DNA of 64,000 bases from Dermatemys mawii (GCA_007922305.1 ML677364.1:21559326-21623325); one strand, 5' to 3'; shown: positions 12,686 to 23,375, counted from the first letter of the stretch. The notes: a model not told the origin generated them from the sequence alone. Numbers and translations are program-made.

Positions 12686-13393
12686 CAGTGGTTCCCAAAC
12701 TGGGGTTCATGAGATGTTACAGGAGGTTCTCAGGAAAAAATTCCCAAATGGCAGACAGAGCTGTCCCTAGGAACCCTGGGCAGCATGAAGACAGCAGCCT
12801 GGAGCTCTTGGCTTCTAAGAGCTAAGCAGACCAAAGCAAGCATATCTATTACGCTGATGAGATTTCAACTTCAAGACTCCTTATAAGAAATAGAAAGAGA
12901 GGTGGATATTTTTTGCTGTTTATAAAATTAAATAGGCAACTAGTATGGTTTTAAAATGATTATGAATAACAAGTTTAAGCTTTGTTGTAATGAGCATTGT
13001 TTGCCTGGACTCCTCAAGACCTGAATGTTTGCAGAGGAAGAACTCTGAGCTGACTTCTTAAATACCTTCATGCTGTTTCACAGCTGATTCTCCTTGAAAT
13101 GTAGGAGCCTTGTTTTAAAACAAGGTTATTCAAAGTGATACAACCTATGAAAGTGAGATCTTGGAAGAGTGTTGTCATTTTCATAATATAATAAACATAC
13201 TGTAATGATAAATAATAGTGTGTAATAAGCATGTCAGAAAAAACTAATTTTATATTTCCAAGATCACGGCTCTTATAATTTGCACTCAGGAAAAGGAGAA
13301 AATCCCTGGACATATTCATTTTTAGGAGGGGGTTCATGAGACTTGGCATTTTAGTGAAAGGGGTTCACAGGTTGTTAAAGTTTGGAACCACTG
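12686..13393. mobile_element. hAT-type non-autonomous transposon
   Basis: Terminal inverted repeats CAGTGGTTCCCAAACT (left) and AGTTTGGAACCACTG (right) bound a 708-bp element. Flanks GTATAGGG and CTATAGGG match at 7 of 8 positions, as expected of an 8-bp hAT target duplication. No transposase is encoded. Confidence 0.8.
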
Positions 13394-13703
13394 CTATAGG
13401 GAAACCTTGACTTGGGTTTCCCTAAACAGCCAAGTACTTTTGAGTGCACAATCTGTGATACTATAAAAAGGCCCCCCACTTACCAGAAAGCGCTGAGAGC
13501 CCACTCTCTGAAAAAATCAGGCCCATTCAAATTAGTCTCACTTCATGCACACACAATCATTAGCTTTTACAATCTTGCCCCCAAGTTTCCTTAAATGAAA
13601 AGGTGGTGGGACAGAAACTCTCTTCTCAAGTGTCAGATCTCAGTTTCTCCATCTGCCAACTTCAGAAAACAAGTTTCAAGGAGCTCTCTCTATGGACTAA
13701 GTA

Positions 13704-13709
13704 TTTATT
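13704..13709 (-). terminator. Candidate poly(A) signal of H2A copy 1
   Basis: AATAAA on the minus strand about 185 bp past the stop codon. No histone 3' stem-loop sequence was seen between. Confidence 0.45.
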
Positions 13710-13892
13710 TCAAAGACGTTTAAAAAAACCCACAAAAGGGAGTCTTTCGGAGGTTCAATATTTGCAAGCAGTGAAGACACACAGTCTCTACATAAATATA
13801 TGGATTACAACCAAGAATCCTATGTGCATGAAGTGCTAGTGTTGAAGAAAGCCAGACTTAGAAAGAGCATACTTTCAGCAGGTTAGCTGTTA

Positions 13893-14306
13893 CTAGAATT
13901 CCTGTGACTGGCCATCTTTCAGTCCTTTCTTAGGCCCCTTTGTGGTCTTGGGAACAAGAGCAGGAAGGATGTTGGGCATAACTCCGCCTTCAGCAATGGT
14001 CACATCAGCAAACAGCTTGTTCAGCTCTTCATCATTCCTCACCGCCAGCTGGATGTGTCGTGGCCCAATCCTGCTTTTCTTGTTTTCCCGGGCAGCATTT
14101 CCTGACAGTTCCAATATCTCAGCAGTCAGATATTCCAGCACAGCCGCCAGGTAGACCGGAGCGCCAGCACCTATTCTCTCCGCATAGTTCCCTCTTTTGA
14201 GAAGCCGGTGGACACGACCCACTGGGAACTGCAGGCCAGCCTTTGAGGACTTGGTCATCTTTGAGGCAGTTGCAGGTTTCATATTTTTCTTTCCACGTCC
14301 AGACAT
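13893..14306 (-). CDS. Histone H2A variant, H2A.X-type (terminal SQEF), copy 1
   Basis: A 137-residue core histone in one uninterrupted frame. It starts MSGRGKK like canonical H2A, then has a divergent basic tail of about 15 residues. The fold from AGLQFPVGR to the GGVMPNI docking segment is complete, and the acidic-patch residues (E in [15 protein letters not shown] in RNDEEL) are intact, so it should pair with H2B in a nucleosome. The C-terminus is SQEF, matching the H2A.X consensus SQ[E/D]-hydrophobic at the very end, the site phosphorylated by ATM/ATR-family kinases. The aromatic end resembles the egg-enriched H2A.X-F form known in frogs; that link is inferred. The usual PKK near the C-terminal ubiquitination site reads PKT. 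Minus-strand text before the ATG ends in a pyrimidine tract and CACTAG, suggesting a 5' UTR intron. A related copy lies 7.2 kb upstream. Confidence 0.88.
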   Translation of the reverse strand: MSGRGKKNMKPATASKMTKSSKAGLQFPVGRVHRLLKRGNYAERIGAGAPVYLAAVLEYLTAEILELSGNAARENKKSRIGPRHIQLAVRNDEELNKLFADVTIAEGGVMPNILPALVPKTTKGPKKGLKDGQSQEF

Positions 14307-14318
14307 CCTAACATCAAT

Positions 14319-14345
14319 CTAGTGTGGAGGAGGCAAGAGTGACCA
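14319..14345 (-). promoter_or_regulatory. Candidate 3' splice site before H2A copy 1 ATG
   Basis: On the minus strand a pyrimidine-rich run (CTCTTGCCTCCTCC) leads to CACTAG, with the ATG 12 bases after the AG (14319-14320). The same CACTAG precedes the second copy. A possible donor GAG|GTAAGA lies at 15844-15846. Confidence 0.45.
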
Positions 14346-14353
14346 TTAGCCAG

Positions 14354-14873
14354 AGGCTGGTCTACACTAGAAAATTAGGTTGGCTTAACTGTGTTGCTCA
14401 GGGGTGTGAAAAATCCACCCCCACTTCACCCCTACTGAAGTCCCCTTATGGACAGCCCTAGGCTTATGGAAGAATTCTTCCACTGACTAAACTCCTGCCT
14501 CCGAGGGATGTGAATTATCTAGGCCAACAGAAGAACGCCTGGGCAGAGGTGGATTATGGTTTTGTGGGGCCCCAGACCAGAGCAAGTGGAGGCCCCTTCT
14601 AACTCCTTCCACCTGCAGGAGACATCCCTGTGGCACAGCCCCACTCCTCAGCAGGAGCACCAGCAGAAGCGGGACAAGCCCTCATGCTCCAACCCCACTC
14701 TCCTGCAGGAGTGCTGGGTGCATGAAGCAGGTCAAGGTCCCATTTCTCCAGGATTCCCAAATTGGTCAGGGCCCCATCCGCCAAGTGGCTAATCTGCCAC
14801 TGGGCATAGAGTGTGTCTGCACTTAAGCACTACAGTGGCACTGCTCTAGTATTTTAAATGTAGACAAGCCCTA
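14354..14873. mobile_element. MITE with a second MITE nested inside
   Basis: Outer ends GGCTGGTCTACACTAG and TGTAGACAAGCC are imperfect inverted repeats of a common turtle DNA transposon. Inside it, 14544-14802 is a second element with ends CAGAGGTGGATTA and AATCTGCCACTG. The pair lies in the presumed 5' intron of H2A copy 1 and is absent at the matching place in copy 2, so it inserted after the duplication or was lost from copy 2. Confidence 0.6.
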
Positions 14874-14874
14874 G

Positions 14875-16340
14875 GTTGTCATTATTGTATCCAAGTGTTT
14901 CTTATCTTAAGCTAAAAAGAAGCAGGCACCAATAATATGGTGGCAAGATTACATATGCCCTCTGACTTGCCCACCTTTATTTGTTCTCCTTAGAAGGAAA
15001 GTCCTGATTTTAAAAGGCCAGCTTATTAGCTGTAGTTTAACAGGTGAAATGCCTCACATTCTCTTCTGAAGAAGGAGCCTGTTTGAGTCAGACAGCTGGT
15101 TAGAAGCCCAGTCAAGGGAAAACCACAGCCCATCAAAAGTCTCCAGTAAATTCAGGTGGCAGGTAGAAAGAGCAATAAAGTTTTTTCCAGCTGCCCAGAG
15201 AGAGGTGTTATCCAGACTCAGGGTCTCCAACCGACGATATCTGTTTCTGAGAGAACAGGCGAGGTCTCTTTCTAAGAGGAAAGGTCAAATTGGTCAAGAG
15301 GTAGAATAAATAAAGACTTTACACTTTCAGGATTCTTACAGCTTTGAGAAGCTCTGCAGGAAACCTGTGTTAAGAGCCTCTCCTACAACACTGGGAACCC
15401 CAGGCAGGAAAACTAAGCAGTGTCTCTAAGTCTGCCCCAAAACAAACTCCTAAGCAACTGCAAGAGAGAAGAGTAAAAGGAATTTAGAATTTTCTTATGT
15501 TTTAGAAGCCCCTTGAAGTGAGTTTTGTGACCTTAGAATAAGGAGACCTCAATACAGTTTGAAGCTTAAAAAAAACAACCCACTAAGTTAGTAGCCACTA
15601 CTACAGTTCATTATTATTATTAGGTAGCTAGAGACCTGTAGCTAGGTTTCAGTACAGTTATTTGCAGGATTTGGAAGGGAGCGGGAACAACTATGACTAT
15701 TAGAGAAATAAGCTGTAAGAGTAGTGAAAGTTTTCTATTTAGAGTTGGTGATAGTTGAGTAGGGTACCAGATGCAAAGCAAAAGGAGTTTAGGCAGAGGG
15801 TTCAGAAGTTGAACAGCAATGTCTTCAGGAGATCAGAGTTCTTACCTCAGCATCAGGGAGAAAACAGAAGCTAAACTACTGATTTATATTAAGACAGAAT
15901 AGTAACAGCAACTGAAGTTATTTCATTTCAAAACCTGCCTTGTGCTACATGTCAAATACAGCTACTTAAGGTCTATTTAAATTACAATTCATAGATCATT
16001 ACGGAAGAGGTAGTATCCTCCCCTAAAATTAGGTATACTTTACCTTGTGAGAAAGAAACACACTTTTACCTTAATCAAATTCTTTACTTATTCTCCTGCC
16101 CAGGAATGCTATTATCAGAATCTAAAAGATTCCTTGCCTTGTAGAAACTACTCTTTAAACCCTTCAGTAATAGCTACTCATTAGCAGTGTCTACTCCAGA
16201 TTGTTTGAGCCCCACCTGGATTATTGATTATTAAATTACACACTCACACAGCCCAAAACAATTAACTTGATTGCAGGGAGAAGAGCAAAACAGCATAAAT
16301 ACTTGTGAGGTTGAGGCTGTTTCTCTATTAGTTGATGAGT
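14875..16340 (-). repeat. Duplicated 5' flank of H2A copy 1
   Basis: Diverged homology to 21557-23375. Paired landmarks: GGCAAGATTACATATGCCCT (14942) with AGCAAGGTTAAATATGCCCT (21652), and CTGGATTATTGAT (about 16216) with CTTGGATTATTGAT (about 23285). Spacing from each ATG is similar. No coding sequence seen; it probably holds the 5' intron and non-coding exon. Confidence 0.6.
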
Positions 16341-16439
16341 TAATTAGGCCCTGACCCGTAAAGATCTGAGTTAGGTGCTTAGGTTCCCTATGCAGTGAAT
16401 GGAGAGAAACAGGCACCTCAGAATGCAGTGTACAGAGTC

Positions 16440-17530
16440 AGCACACTAATAGATGGGGAACCACCTACACTAAAGAATAGGAGCTATTGATGGGCATGTC
16501 TTAGACTTAGACCCTGCCCCTCTCACAGAGATAGGTGCCTAAATGCAGGCTACAAGGAGGCAACTATCTCTGCTAGTGAACCACAACAGGAACCCATCTC
16601 CTACAGTCAGGTGGCTAAGCCATTTCTTGTGAGAACAAGCTAGGCAAACCCTTAATTCAACTCAAAATGACTTTATAACTTTTATCCCATGAAGCTTTGA
16701 TGTAGGAGACTCTGGTTCAATTCCCACCTCCCCTTAGGAGAGCAGAAGACTCTGAACAGGGAGAGGCTACCTCTTGGGAATGGTGCTCTGACTGAGCTGT
16801 GTGATATTCTGATGTAGGGCTCCCCCAATCTCTGCTGTTGCAGCTGTTCCATGTTGCATACATAATTAGTATTTGTTGTAGCAGCACTGCATTCTGGGGC
16901 CCTCTGCCTCCAGGGAGTGCTCTAGCCACCAGGCTAAGGTGTCATTATTTTTTCCTTATTCCCTCTCCTCCAATAACTATTTCAATATTTATACACAGGG
17001 GGACAGTTCCTACAGGAGATATTGAGGACCTTCCCCCACATCAGAATATCCCATAGCTCTGTGGTTATGCTCTCCTCAGAGGTAGAAGACCCCTACTCAA
17101 ATCCTTATTCCCCATCAGGCAGAGGGGGAAATTGAACCTGGGTTTCCTGTATACCAGGTGAGTGTATTAACTACTTGGCTAAAAGTTACAAGGTTTGCAA
17201 GGGTAGCAGTATCTCCTATGGCCATATTCTGAATGGGTCCTGATCCAGTAGGTGGTATCTGAGTACAACTACTGGATCAGGCAGCCCTCCTATCTCCACC
17301 CAGTTTGTGGATAGCTTAGGCAGGAGATAGGCAGCAGGGCACATGCCCAGAGGCAGAAATGTAGGTGCCTAAGGAACTTTCCCAGTGAAAATATAGGCAC
17401 CAAGTCAATATTAGGCACATACAAGGTCAGTGGCAGCTGGAGGGACACTTTGTGGCCTGCAGTGGAACCTAAAACTAGGATTTAGGTGCCTCAATCTGTG
17501 GTTTAGGTACCTGGACCTTTGTATATCTGG
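16440..17530. repeat. Composite turtle repeat with tRNA-like arms
   Basis: Contains tRNA-like words in both orientations (GGTTCAATTCCCACCTCCC near 16711; CCATAGCTCTGTGGTTATGC near 17052; GAACCTGGGTTTCC near 17136) and AGGTGCC/GGCACC blocks. The same combination recurs near 24930, 43990, 44895 and 55350. Class not identified; no gene. Confidence 0.45.
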
Positions 17531-18202
17531 GGGCTTGGTTACACTTACAGGTTTATAGTGGTATTGGTTATAGCTGTTCTCATATAAAGCTATAGGGATA
17601 GCGCTACAGCGTGTCCACACTGAGACCCGCCAGCGGTATAGCATGGCCACATTTGCGGCACTTGCAGCGGCACAGGGAGTGGTGCCTTATGGGCAGCTAT
17701 CCCAGCATTCAGTTGGGTGAAACCTGCTTTTCAAATGAGGGGGGCGAGGGGAAACGTGTGTATGTGGAGGGAGAGAGTTCATCTTTCTGAGAGCTTGTCA
17801 GTAAGTGTCTTTTGACAAAGAAGATAGCAGGCTTTGTATTTCACACAGGCTCCCTCTGTAAACATTTGCATTGCTTATCTGCCGAATTAAGAGAGAAACT
17901 CTGAAAACGTACTTCCACATTCCTCCAGCCAAGTTCAAAACAAAGGGAAGAGACGTCAGTTGCCTTAAATGGCTCCAGACATCTCAAGAGATCACTTGTA
18001 GCGGCAGTGGGTGTCCATATTCGCGCCGTAGCGCTACAGCGGGAGTGCTACAGCCCTTATTCCCCGTGTGGAGGTGGATTACCAGTAGCGCTATAACTCT
18101 GAGGTTATAGCGCTCTAGGTACCCCGCCAGTGTGGATGGGTAGGAGGTTATAGCGCTCCTGGCGGCTTTATAGCGCTATAAAGTGCCTATGTAACCAAGG
18201 CC
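17531..18202. mobile_element. DNA transposon (MITE-like) with palindromic core
   Basis: Ends GGCTTGGTTACAC and ATGTAACCAAGGC are inverted repeats. The inside is rich in the palindrome TATAGCGCTATA and in AGCGCTA words. The target duplication is unclear. Non-coding. Confidence 0.65.
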
Positions 18203-18224
18203 TGGGTGTTAACTGCTTTGTGAA

Positions 18225-18370
18225 CCATTTTCCCCGTTTGTAAAAGGAGTATAATATATTACTCTACCTCATGGGATTGTTCTGAGCTATGACTGGCAGA
18301 TATTTTACAAAGGGCTTTGAGCTCCTCAGGTGGAAAGTGCTATATAAATGCTTAGTAGTAAAAATGATTT
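18225..18370 (+). mobile_element. MIR-like SINE relic
   Basis: Follows the MIR/CORE-SINE 3' half: CCCCGTTTGTAAAAGGAG, CTCATGGGATTGTTCTGAG, AAAGGGCTTTGAGC, AAAGTGCTATATAAATGC. Confidence 0.65.
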
Positions 18371-18720
18371 TAAAAGTATCTAGAACATAGCTAATGGCTT
18401 CCAAATTATGAACCTTTATTTAATTCCTCAACAAACTCAGGGATAGTTTAGTGTTTCCATGAGAACTGACTTGCTACTTTTAAAATGTTAGTCACTATTA
18501 ACATCAAAATGTTAACTTGCATAGTTAATTTGCACAGACCTGTCTAGATGCCTGGAGGAAGCTACTTTCACTCACTCCTAGTGAACTACAGATTGGAATA
18601 AGTGACCTACATCATATTCCTTTAAGAAACCCAAGCCTAGGCAGATCCCCCTCCCAACAACACAGAGCAATTTGAAGACTCAAGGCCTTAGAAATCTCTG
18701 CCTGGTTACATATCCCCATG

Positions 18721-18738
18721 TCTGTCTGTCTGTCTGTC
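18721..18738. repeat. (TCTG)n microsatellite
   Basis: Four and a half perfect TCTG units. Confidence 0.85.
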
Positions 18739-18794
18739 ATGGTTTCCATGATTTTCATATTAATGTATATAGTCATGACTTATGACATATTGGG

Positions 18795-18870
18795 TCTTTT
18801 GTTGTATGCAGCGTAGTTGTAGCCATGTCGATCCCAGGATATTAGAGAGACAAGGTGGGTGAGGTCTTGT
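18795..18870 (-). mobile_element. Penelope-like element tail fragment
   Basis: GTAGCCATGTCGATCCCAGG followed by ATATTAGAGAGACAAGGTGG is the same terminal text as in the longer Penelope-like copy at 32563. Confidence 0.65.
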
Positions 18871-20361
18871 CTTTCTAATATTGGGTCTTCTGCTGGTGTG
18901 GGATGATAACTTCTTCAACTGAGAGCTAGCCAGCTGAACACTGGCCTTCAGGGAAAGCTCACAGAAACACTCGTAATGGGGGCTGCTTACACTGTGAAGC
19001 TGAACTGGCAAATACTGGGAAAGCTGCAATAAATAATTTTAAGAGTTTAATTAGAAGAATTCAAACAGTTCATTGCAAAATAAGGATTCTGATCAAAATA
19101 AAGGGACCTCTGACTCTTTCCAGAACCATGGTTGTGTAGGGTGTGGCAAGGAGGTTGCGTAGGTTTGGCCCCAGTGTGTTCAGCTGTCTGAAGTTCCATC
19201 TTTCAGAAGTCTTTTTGCCACCCTTTGCTACCAGTACACACCCACTCCTCTTCTCACCTGGAAAATTCACTGCAGCCTCTCTTACCTTCACCCACTTGCC
19301 ACATCCTACACAACCCAAAGAGAAGTTGCTGCTACACTCTCCAAATCCAATGTATACTCTATGAAGGGAGGTAGTTAGCCAGAGGCACGACTTCCTTTTC
19401 CCTCATCTGTGCTACCTACATCTCCATGGAGCGAGATTTAGGATTTTTTTTTTTTAGAAAAGGAAAATTAAAAAGTTAAGTGGATAATCTAATTGATGCC
19501 ATCCTCTGCCAGAGGATGAGCATAAGCCTATCAGCTAGACTCTAAATTTAGAGAGGCACTTTCTCCCATGGCTGCCTGAAGATGTTAGCAATGGAATGAG
19601 CTATATTTTCGCAACACTTTCAGAACAAGAGGTGTTAGTTTCTTTTCTCTCCTGTAGGGAAATTTCATTTTAATTCAAAAATTGCCTGAGTTTAATATAA
19701 GAAGATTCACATTTTCTTTATTTTTCCCCCCCATCAGCAAGGAGACAGGTGAAGTGTTTGGCCAGCCTTAGGCTGTCTGCCAGCCAGACACGCTTGTTAT
19801 TCTACAGCCACAGAGGTCAGTCTGCACTGAACATGGAGGGACGATAGTGGGACCATATTTTCCCCAAAGGGAAAACAGGATACCACACAGGGCCAGCCTG
19901 AGCCACCCCTCAGCTCATGCATGGGGGCTAAGCCCTGCCTGCCACCTGCTTGCTTGGGGCCAGCCCGAAGTCTGCCTCTAACCCTGCACACAGGGCCAGC
20001 CCAAGACACCCTGCCACCAGCCTGAGTCCTCCCTCCCGCATAAAGCTGGCAGTGTCTTGCCTCTTGCCCTGACCCTCCCCCGCACATGTTCCTCTTCACC
20101 CTGCTTGGTGTTGCGCTCCACTTCTTTTGCAAAACCCTGCACTGGGTGATCAGTTGGCAAGAGCAAACAGGCAAATGCCCAGTTTTGCCAAAAAGAGACA
20201 CGGCATCCAGGACAGGGCTTAAAAAAAAAAAAAAAGCATCTGTCCTGACCAGAACATATGGTCACCCTGAGGGAAGGGCATGAAGTACAAGAAACAAGCA
20301 TAAGTTTCTCTTTCCTCTCACTCACCACATTTCTGTAAAACAAAAAACAACAAAAGAGCCA
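18871..20361. other. No gene seen
   Basis: Open frames at 19797-20364 run through C-rich text with no domain. A poly-A run at about 20221 and the text GAACATATGGTCACCCTGA look like a repeat fragment. Confidence 0.4.
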
Positions 20362-20555
20362 CATAGTGGGGAGACCACAGGTCCCTCAAGCCCAGCATCT
20401 TGTCTTCTTGTGATGGCCAGAACCAGGTGCTTCAGAGGAAGCGAACATAACAGACCAATTTCAAGTGATCCATCCCCTGTTGTCCAGCTTCAGCTTCTGC
20501 CAGTTGGAAGTTTAGGGACATCCAGAGGACAGGTTGCATTCCTGACTATCTTAGC
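20362..20555 (-). mobile_element. CR1 LINE 3' region fragment
   Basis: CAAGCCCAGCATCTTGTCTT, then AGTGATCCATCCCCTGTTG, then TAGGGACATCC match the copy at 37822; this text forms the 3' region of a minus-strand CR1 family. Confidence 0.6.
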
Positions 20556-20640
20556 TAATTAGAGAAATGAGTGAGCGGATATCTTTGATTGGCCCAACTT
20601 CTGTTGGTGAGAGAGACGAGCTTTCATTTTGTAACACCAT
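20556..20640 (-). mobile_element. Penelope-like element tail fragment
   Basis: GATTGGCCCAACTTCTGTTG followed by GTGAGAGAGACGAGCTTTC matches the terminal region of the Penelope-like copy at 32563. Confidence 0.6.
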
Positions 20641-20993
20641 TACAAATTCATAAATGAAAATGTATTTGTTATTATCTTAGCATGTAGAAACAGAGGTCTT
20701 CCATTTCCCTTCATCCCTCCCCCTGTAGAGTCTTCCCACCTGCATTACATCCATAGGTGCAGAGAACCTGTGCTCTCCCACTCTTCTTTTTGGAGATTTA
20801 ATTAGACCTTTGAGTCCAACACAGGGTCTGAGGCCAGGCTAGCTCTCCTCTTAACATGCTTGCTTTGAAAGTGCTAGAGAAGTATGTTTGTTGTTTAAGA
20901 GCTACAAGCTAGACTTTTCCTGGATAAAGTGTTAATACGCCCCACTCCTTGAAAGGAAACAGTAGATTGAGTCAACTGCTGAATTCTATAAAG

Positions 20994-20999
20994 TTTATT
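20994..20999 (-). terminator. Candidate poly(A) signal of H2A copy 2
   Basis: AATAAA on the minus strand 120 bp past the stop. No histone stem-loop was seen. Confidence 0.5.
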
Positions 21000-21118
21000 A
21001 CAAAACATTAAAACAATCACCCTGAGTAATATTGAGTAATGTTAGCATATACAGAGCATTAATAAACAGTCAATGATCACCAAGTACAGAAGCCCAGACA
21101 AGGAAAGGCAGGAGTAAG

Positions 21119-21556
21119 TCAATGGCTACTGGCTTCTTCCTGGGAAGCAGCAGCATCCCCTGTTGGTAAAGGCTCCTTAAGAGTTTTCTTGGGAAGAAGC
21201 TGGGAAAGGATGTTGGGCATAACTCCTCCTTCAGCAATGGTCACATCAGCAAACAGCTTATTCAGCTCTTCGTCATTCCTCACAGCCAGTTGGATGTGTC
21301 GTGGCCCAATCCTGCCTTTCTTGTTTTCCCGGGCAGCATTTCCTGACAGTTCCAATATCTCAGCAGTCAGATATTCCAGCACAGCCGCCAGGTAGACCGG
21401 AGCGCCAGCACCTATTCTCTCCGCATAGTTTCCTCTTTTTAGGAGTCGGTGGATCCGACCCACTGGGAATTGCAGGCCAGCCTTTGCTGACTTAGTTTTT
21501 CTTGATAGAAGTGTAGGTTTTGCTGCCACCACATTTTTCTTTCCACGTCCAGACAT
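21119..21556 (-). CDS. Histone H2A variant with internal SQE motif, copy 2
   Basis: A 145-residue histone H2A, paralogue of the copy at 13893-14306. From [10 protein letters not shown] to GGVMPNIL the two proteins differ at only two positions (V/I before HRLL; S/G before RIGPR). The acidic patch and docking segment are intact. The N-terminal tail ([20 protein letters not shown]) and C-terminal tail differ strongly from copy 1. PKK near the ubiquitination site is kept. Near the end it reads SQEEASSH: the SQE is present but is followed by five residues, so it no longer matches the terminal H2A.X consensus. Minus-strand text before the ATG ends in a pyrimidine-rich CACTAG, so a 5' UTR intron is likely. 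A poly(A)-type signal lies 120 bp downstream. The intact frame and fold conservation argue for a working gene; its expression site cannot be read here. Confidence 0.87.
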   Translation of the reverse strand: MSGRGKKNVVAAKPTLLSRKTKSAKAGLQFPVGRIHRLLKRGNYAERIGAGAPVYLAAVLEYLTAEILELSGNAARENKKGRIGPRHIQLAVRNDEELNKLFADVTIAEGGVMPNILSQLLPKKTLKEPLPTGDAAASQEEASSH

Positions 21557-21557
21557 T

Positions 21558-21585
21558 CTAGTGTCAAACCAGAGGAAGCAGAACT
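21558..21585 (-). promoter_or_regulatory. Candidate 3' splice site before H2A copy 2 ATG
   Basis: Minus-strand TTCTGCTTCCTCTGG then CACTAG, with a single A between the AG (21558-21559) and the ATG. A candidate donor CTG|GTAAGA lies on the same strand at 22404-22405. Confidence 0.45.
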
Positions 21586-23375
21586 ATGTTAGGACATTAT
21601 GACAGCATTCAAGTGCTTGAGCTACAGCTGTATAGTTAGAGCCAAAAGGGTAGCAAGGTTAAATATGCCCTCCCACACCTAGATGTATTCACAAACTCAC
21701 AAGTAAAGACATCACTCCCTCGAAAAAAACTAACCTAGAAAACTCCCTAATAATTTCTTCAGCTTGAAATACAGCGCACCACCAATAATCCTCTCTAAGC
21801 CAGGGGTCTGCAACCTTTCAGAAGCGGTGTGCTGAGTCTTCATTTTTCCACTCTAATTTAAGGTTTTGAATGCCAGTAATACATTTTAGCATGTTTAGAA
21901 GGTCTCTTTCTATAATATAATACTAAACTATTGTTGTATGTAAAATAAAATGTTTAAGAAGCTTCATTTAAAATTTAGATGCAGAGCTCCCCAGACTGGT
22001 GGCCAGGACCCAGGCAGTGAGTGCTACTGAAAGAAAAGAAAATCAGCACAGGTGCCATAGGTTGCCTACCCCTGTGTTAAGCCATCTATCTCATAGAACA
22101 GGTTTTGTTTCACTTTGGTGAATCATTTTCTCCCAAGCCTGCTTTGGAGTTAACTAGGAAGCTAGTCAAGAAGTCTACCTAGAAGCCACTTTTAGAGAAT
22201 AATTTTAGTTCCCCTTGCCAAGAGAAGGCTCACATGTCACCACCCACTCTGCTTTTAACTGCACAGGAGCAGATAACTATTTTCTGATTTTTTTTTTTAA
22301 AGCAGAGGAATATTTGGTTCCCCTGCACAGACACAGGGTCTTTAAACTTGTTTTCTGCTTCAGAGCAACCAAGCCTATTCCCAAAAGACACAAATAGGGT
22401 CTTACCAGCCACTTTCAGCTACCAAAAATTCCTACAACTTCTTAAGCAACATATTCTTTAAGAGCTCCTAGTAGTTTTTTTTCACAAGACAGCAGGTGCT
22501 TCATGGGGGATTTTTCTGCAAAAGGAGAAGACTAGGCTCCCTAAGGATTCTTTTCCCCTCTTAAATAAAGCTAAAGACCTTCAACAACCCTAAAGCAGAA
22601 ATAGTCTCAGGACTCCTTACTATTTTATGTTGTGGAATCCACTGCCAGACTTATTTCTGGCAAGTAACAAGCATCAATAGGTACTACTCTTCAGTTTTTC
22701 CACCTTCTTGGTAGGCATTAAGGTAGCTAGTTTTCTCCATAGTTACTGCAGGATGTATTAGAGTTTGGATGTTATGAACTTAATACAGAGCCATTAAAGC
22801 TCTTCTGTGCAGTACTGGTGAAAGGTAGAGAACAAGTAGTATGAAAACAAACTGATCTTAAGTCTAGGATTCAGTTAAGTGAAGAGATCTCAAGGGAGAT
22901 GACAAAAACCCTTGTGTCTATTAGGCTAGGAAGAAATAGTAAGGCAAACTAAACAACCCTACATAGTCACATACAGAGTTAAGAAAAAATCCTAGATATA
23001 AACTAAAGACATTTGTTCTACCTTACATGCTCTTCTAATACCCAGTATTGTTGTATTGTTTCCCAAAGCAATGCTTTCTGTGAAATACAATATCTTCACC
23101 TTTCAGTTATGCTGTATATCTTAATTAAAGACCAAGACAAACATCCCATTACCTTCAATGAACCTTATTTTATCCTATAGCCAGCAACCTCTTCATCTAG
23201 TAGAAGCTAATTGCCTTCTTTTTTTTTTAACCTCTCCACAGTAGCCAACTTATTAGCAGCTTTTATTCTAGATCAGCTGACCACTTGGATTATTGATGAG
23301 CCATTCACTCCCCAAATTAGTAAAAGCAAGAAATCTATTACAAACACCTGAGAAGTGGAGGAAGTTTCTTTTATC
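21586..23375 (-). repeat. Duplicated 5' flank of H2A copy 2
   Basis: Pairs with 14875-16340. It carries its own hAT insertion at 21801-22074. No coding sequence was seen; it probably holds the 5' intron and first exon. Confidence 0.55.
21801..22074. mobile_element. hAT-type MITE
   Basis: Starts CAGGGGTCTGCAACCTTTC and ends CATAGGTTGCCTACCCCTG, imperfect inverted repeats. Same family as 32080-32385. Flanks CTCTAAGC and TGTTAAGC match at 5 of 8 positions. Confidence 0.8.

Noticed and set aside
13942..14154. Plus-strand frames opposite both H2A genes (also 21189-21395)
   Set aside because: Antisense shadows of the conserved histone fold; their similarity to each other only mirrors the H2A identity.
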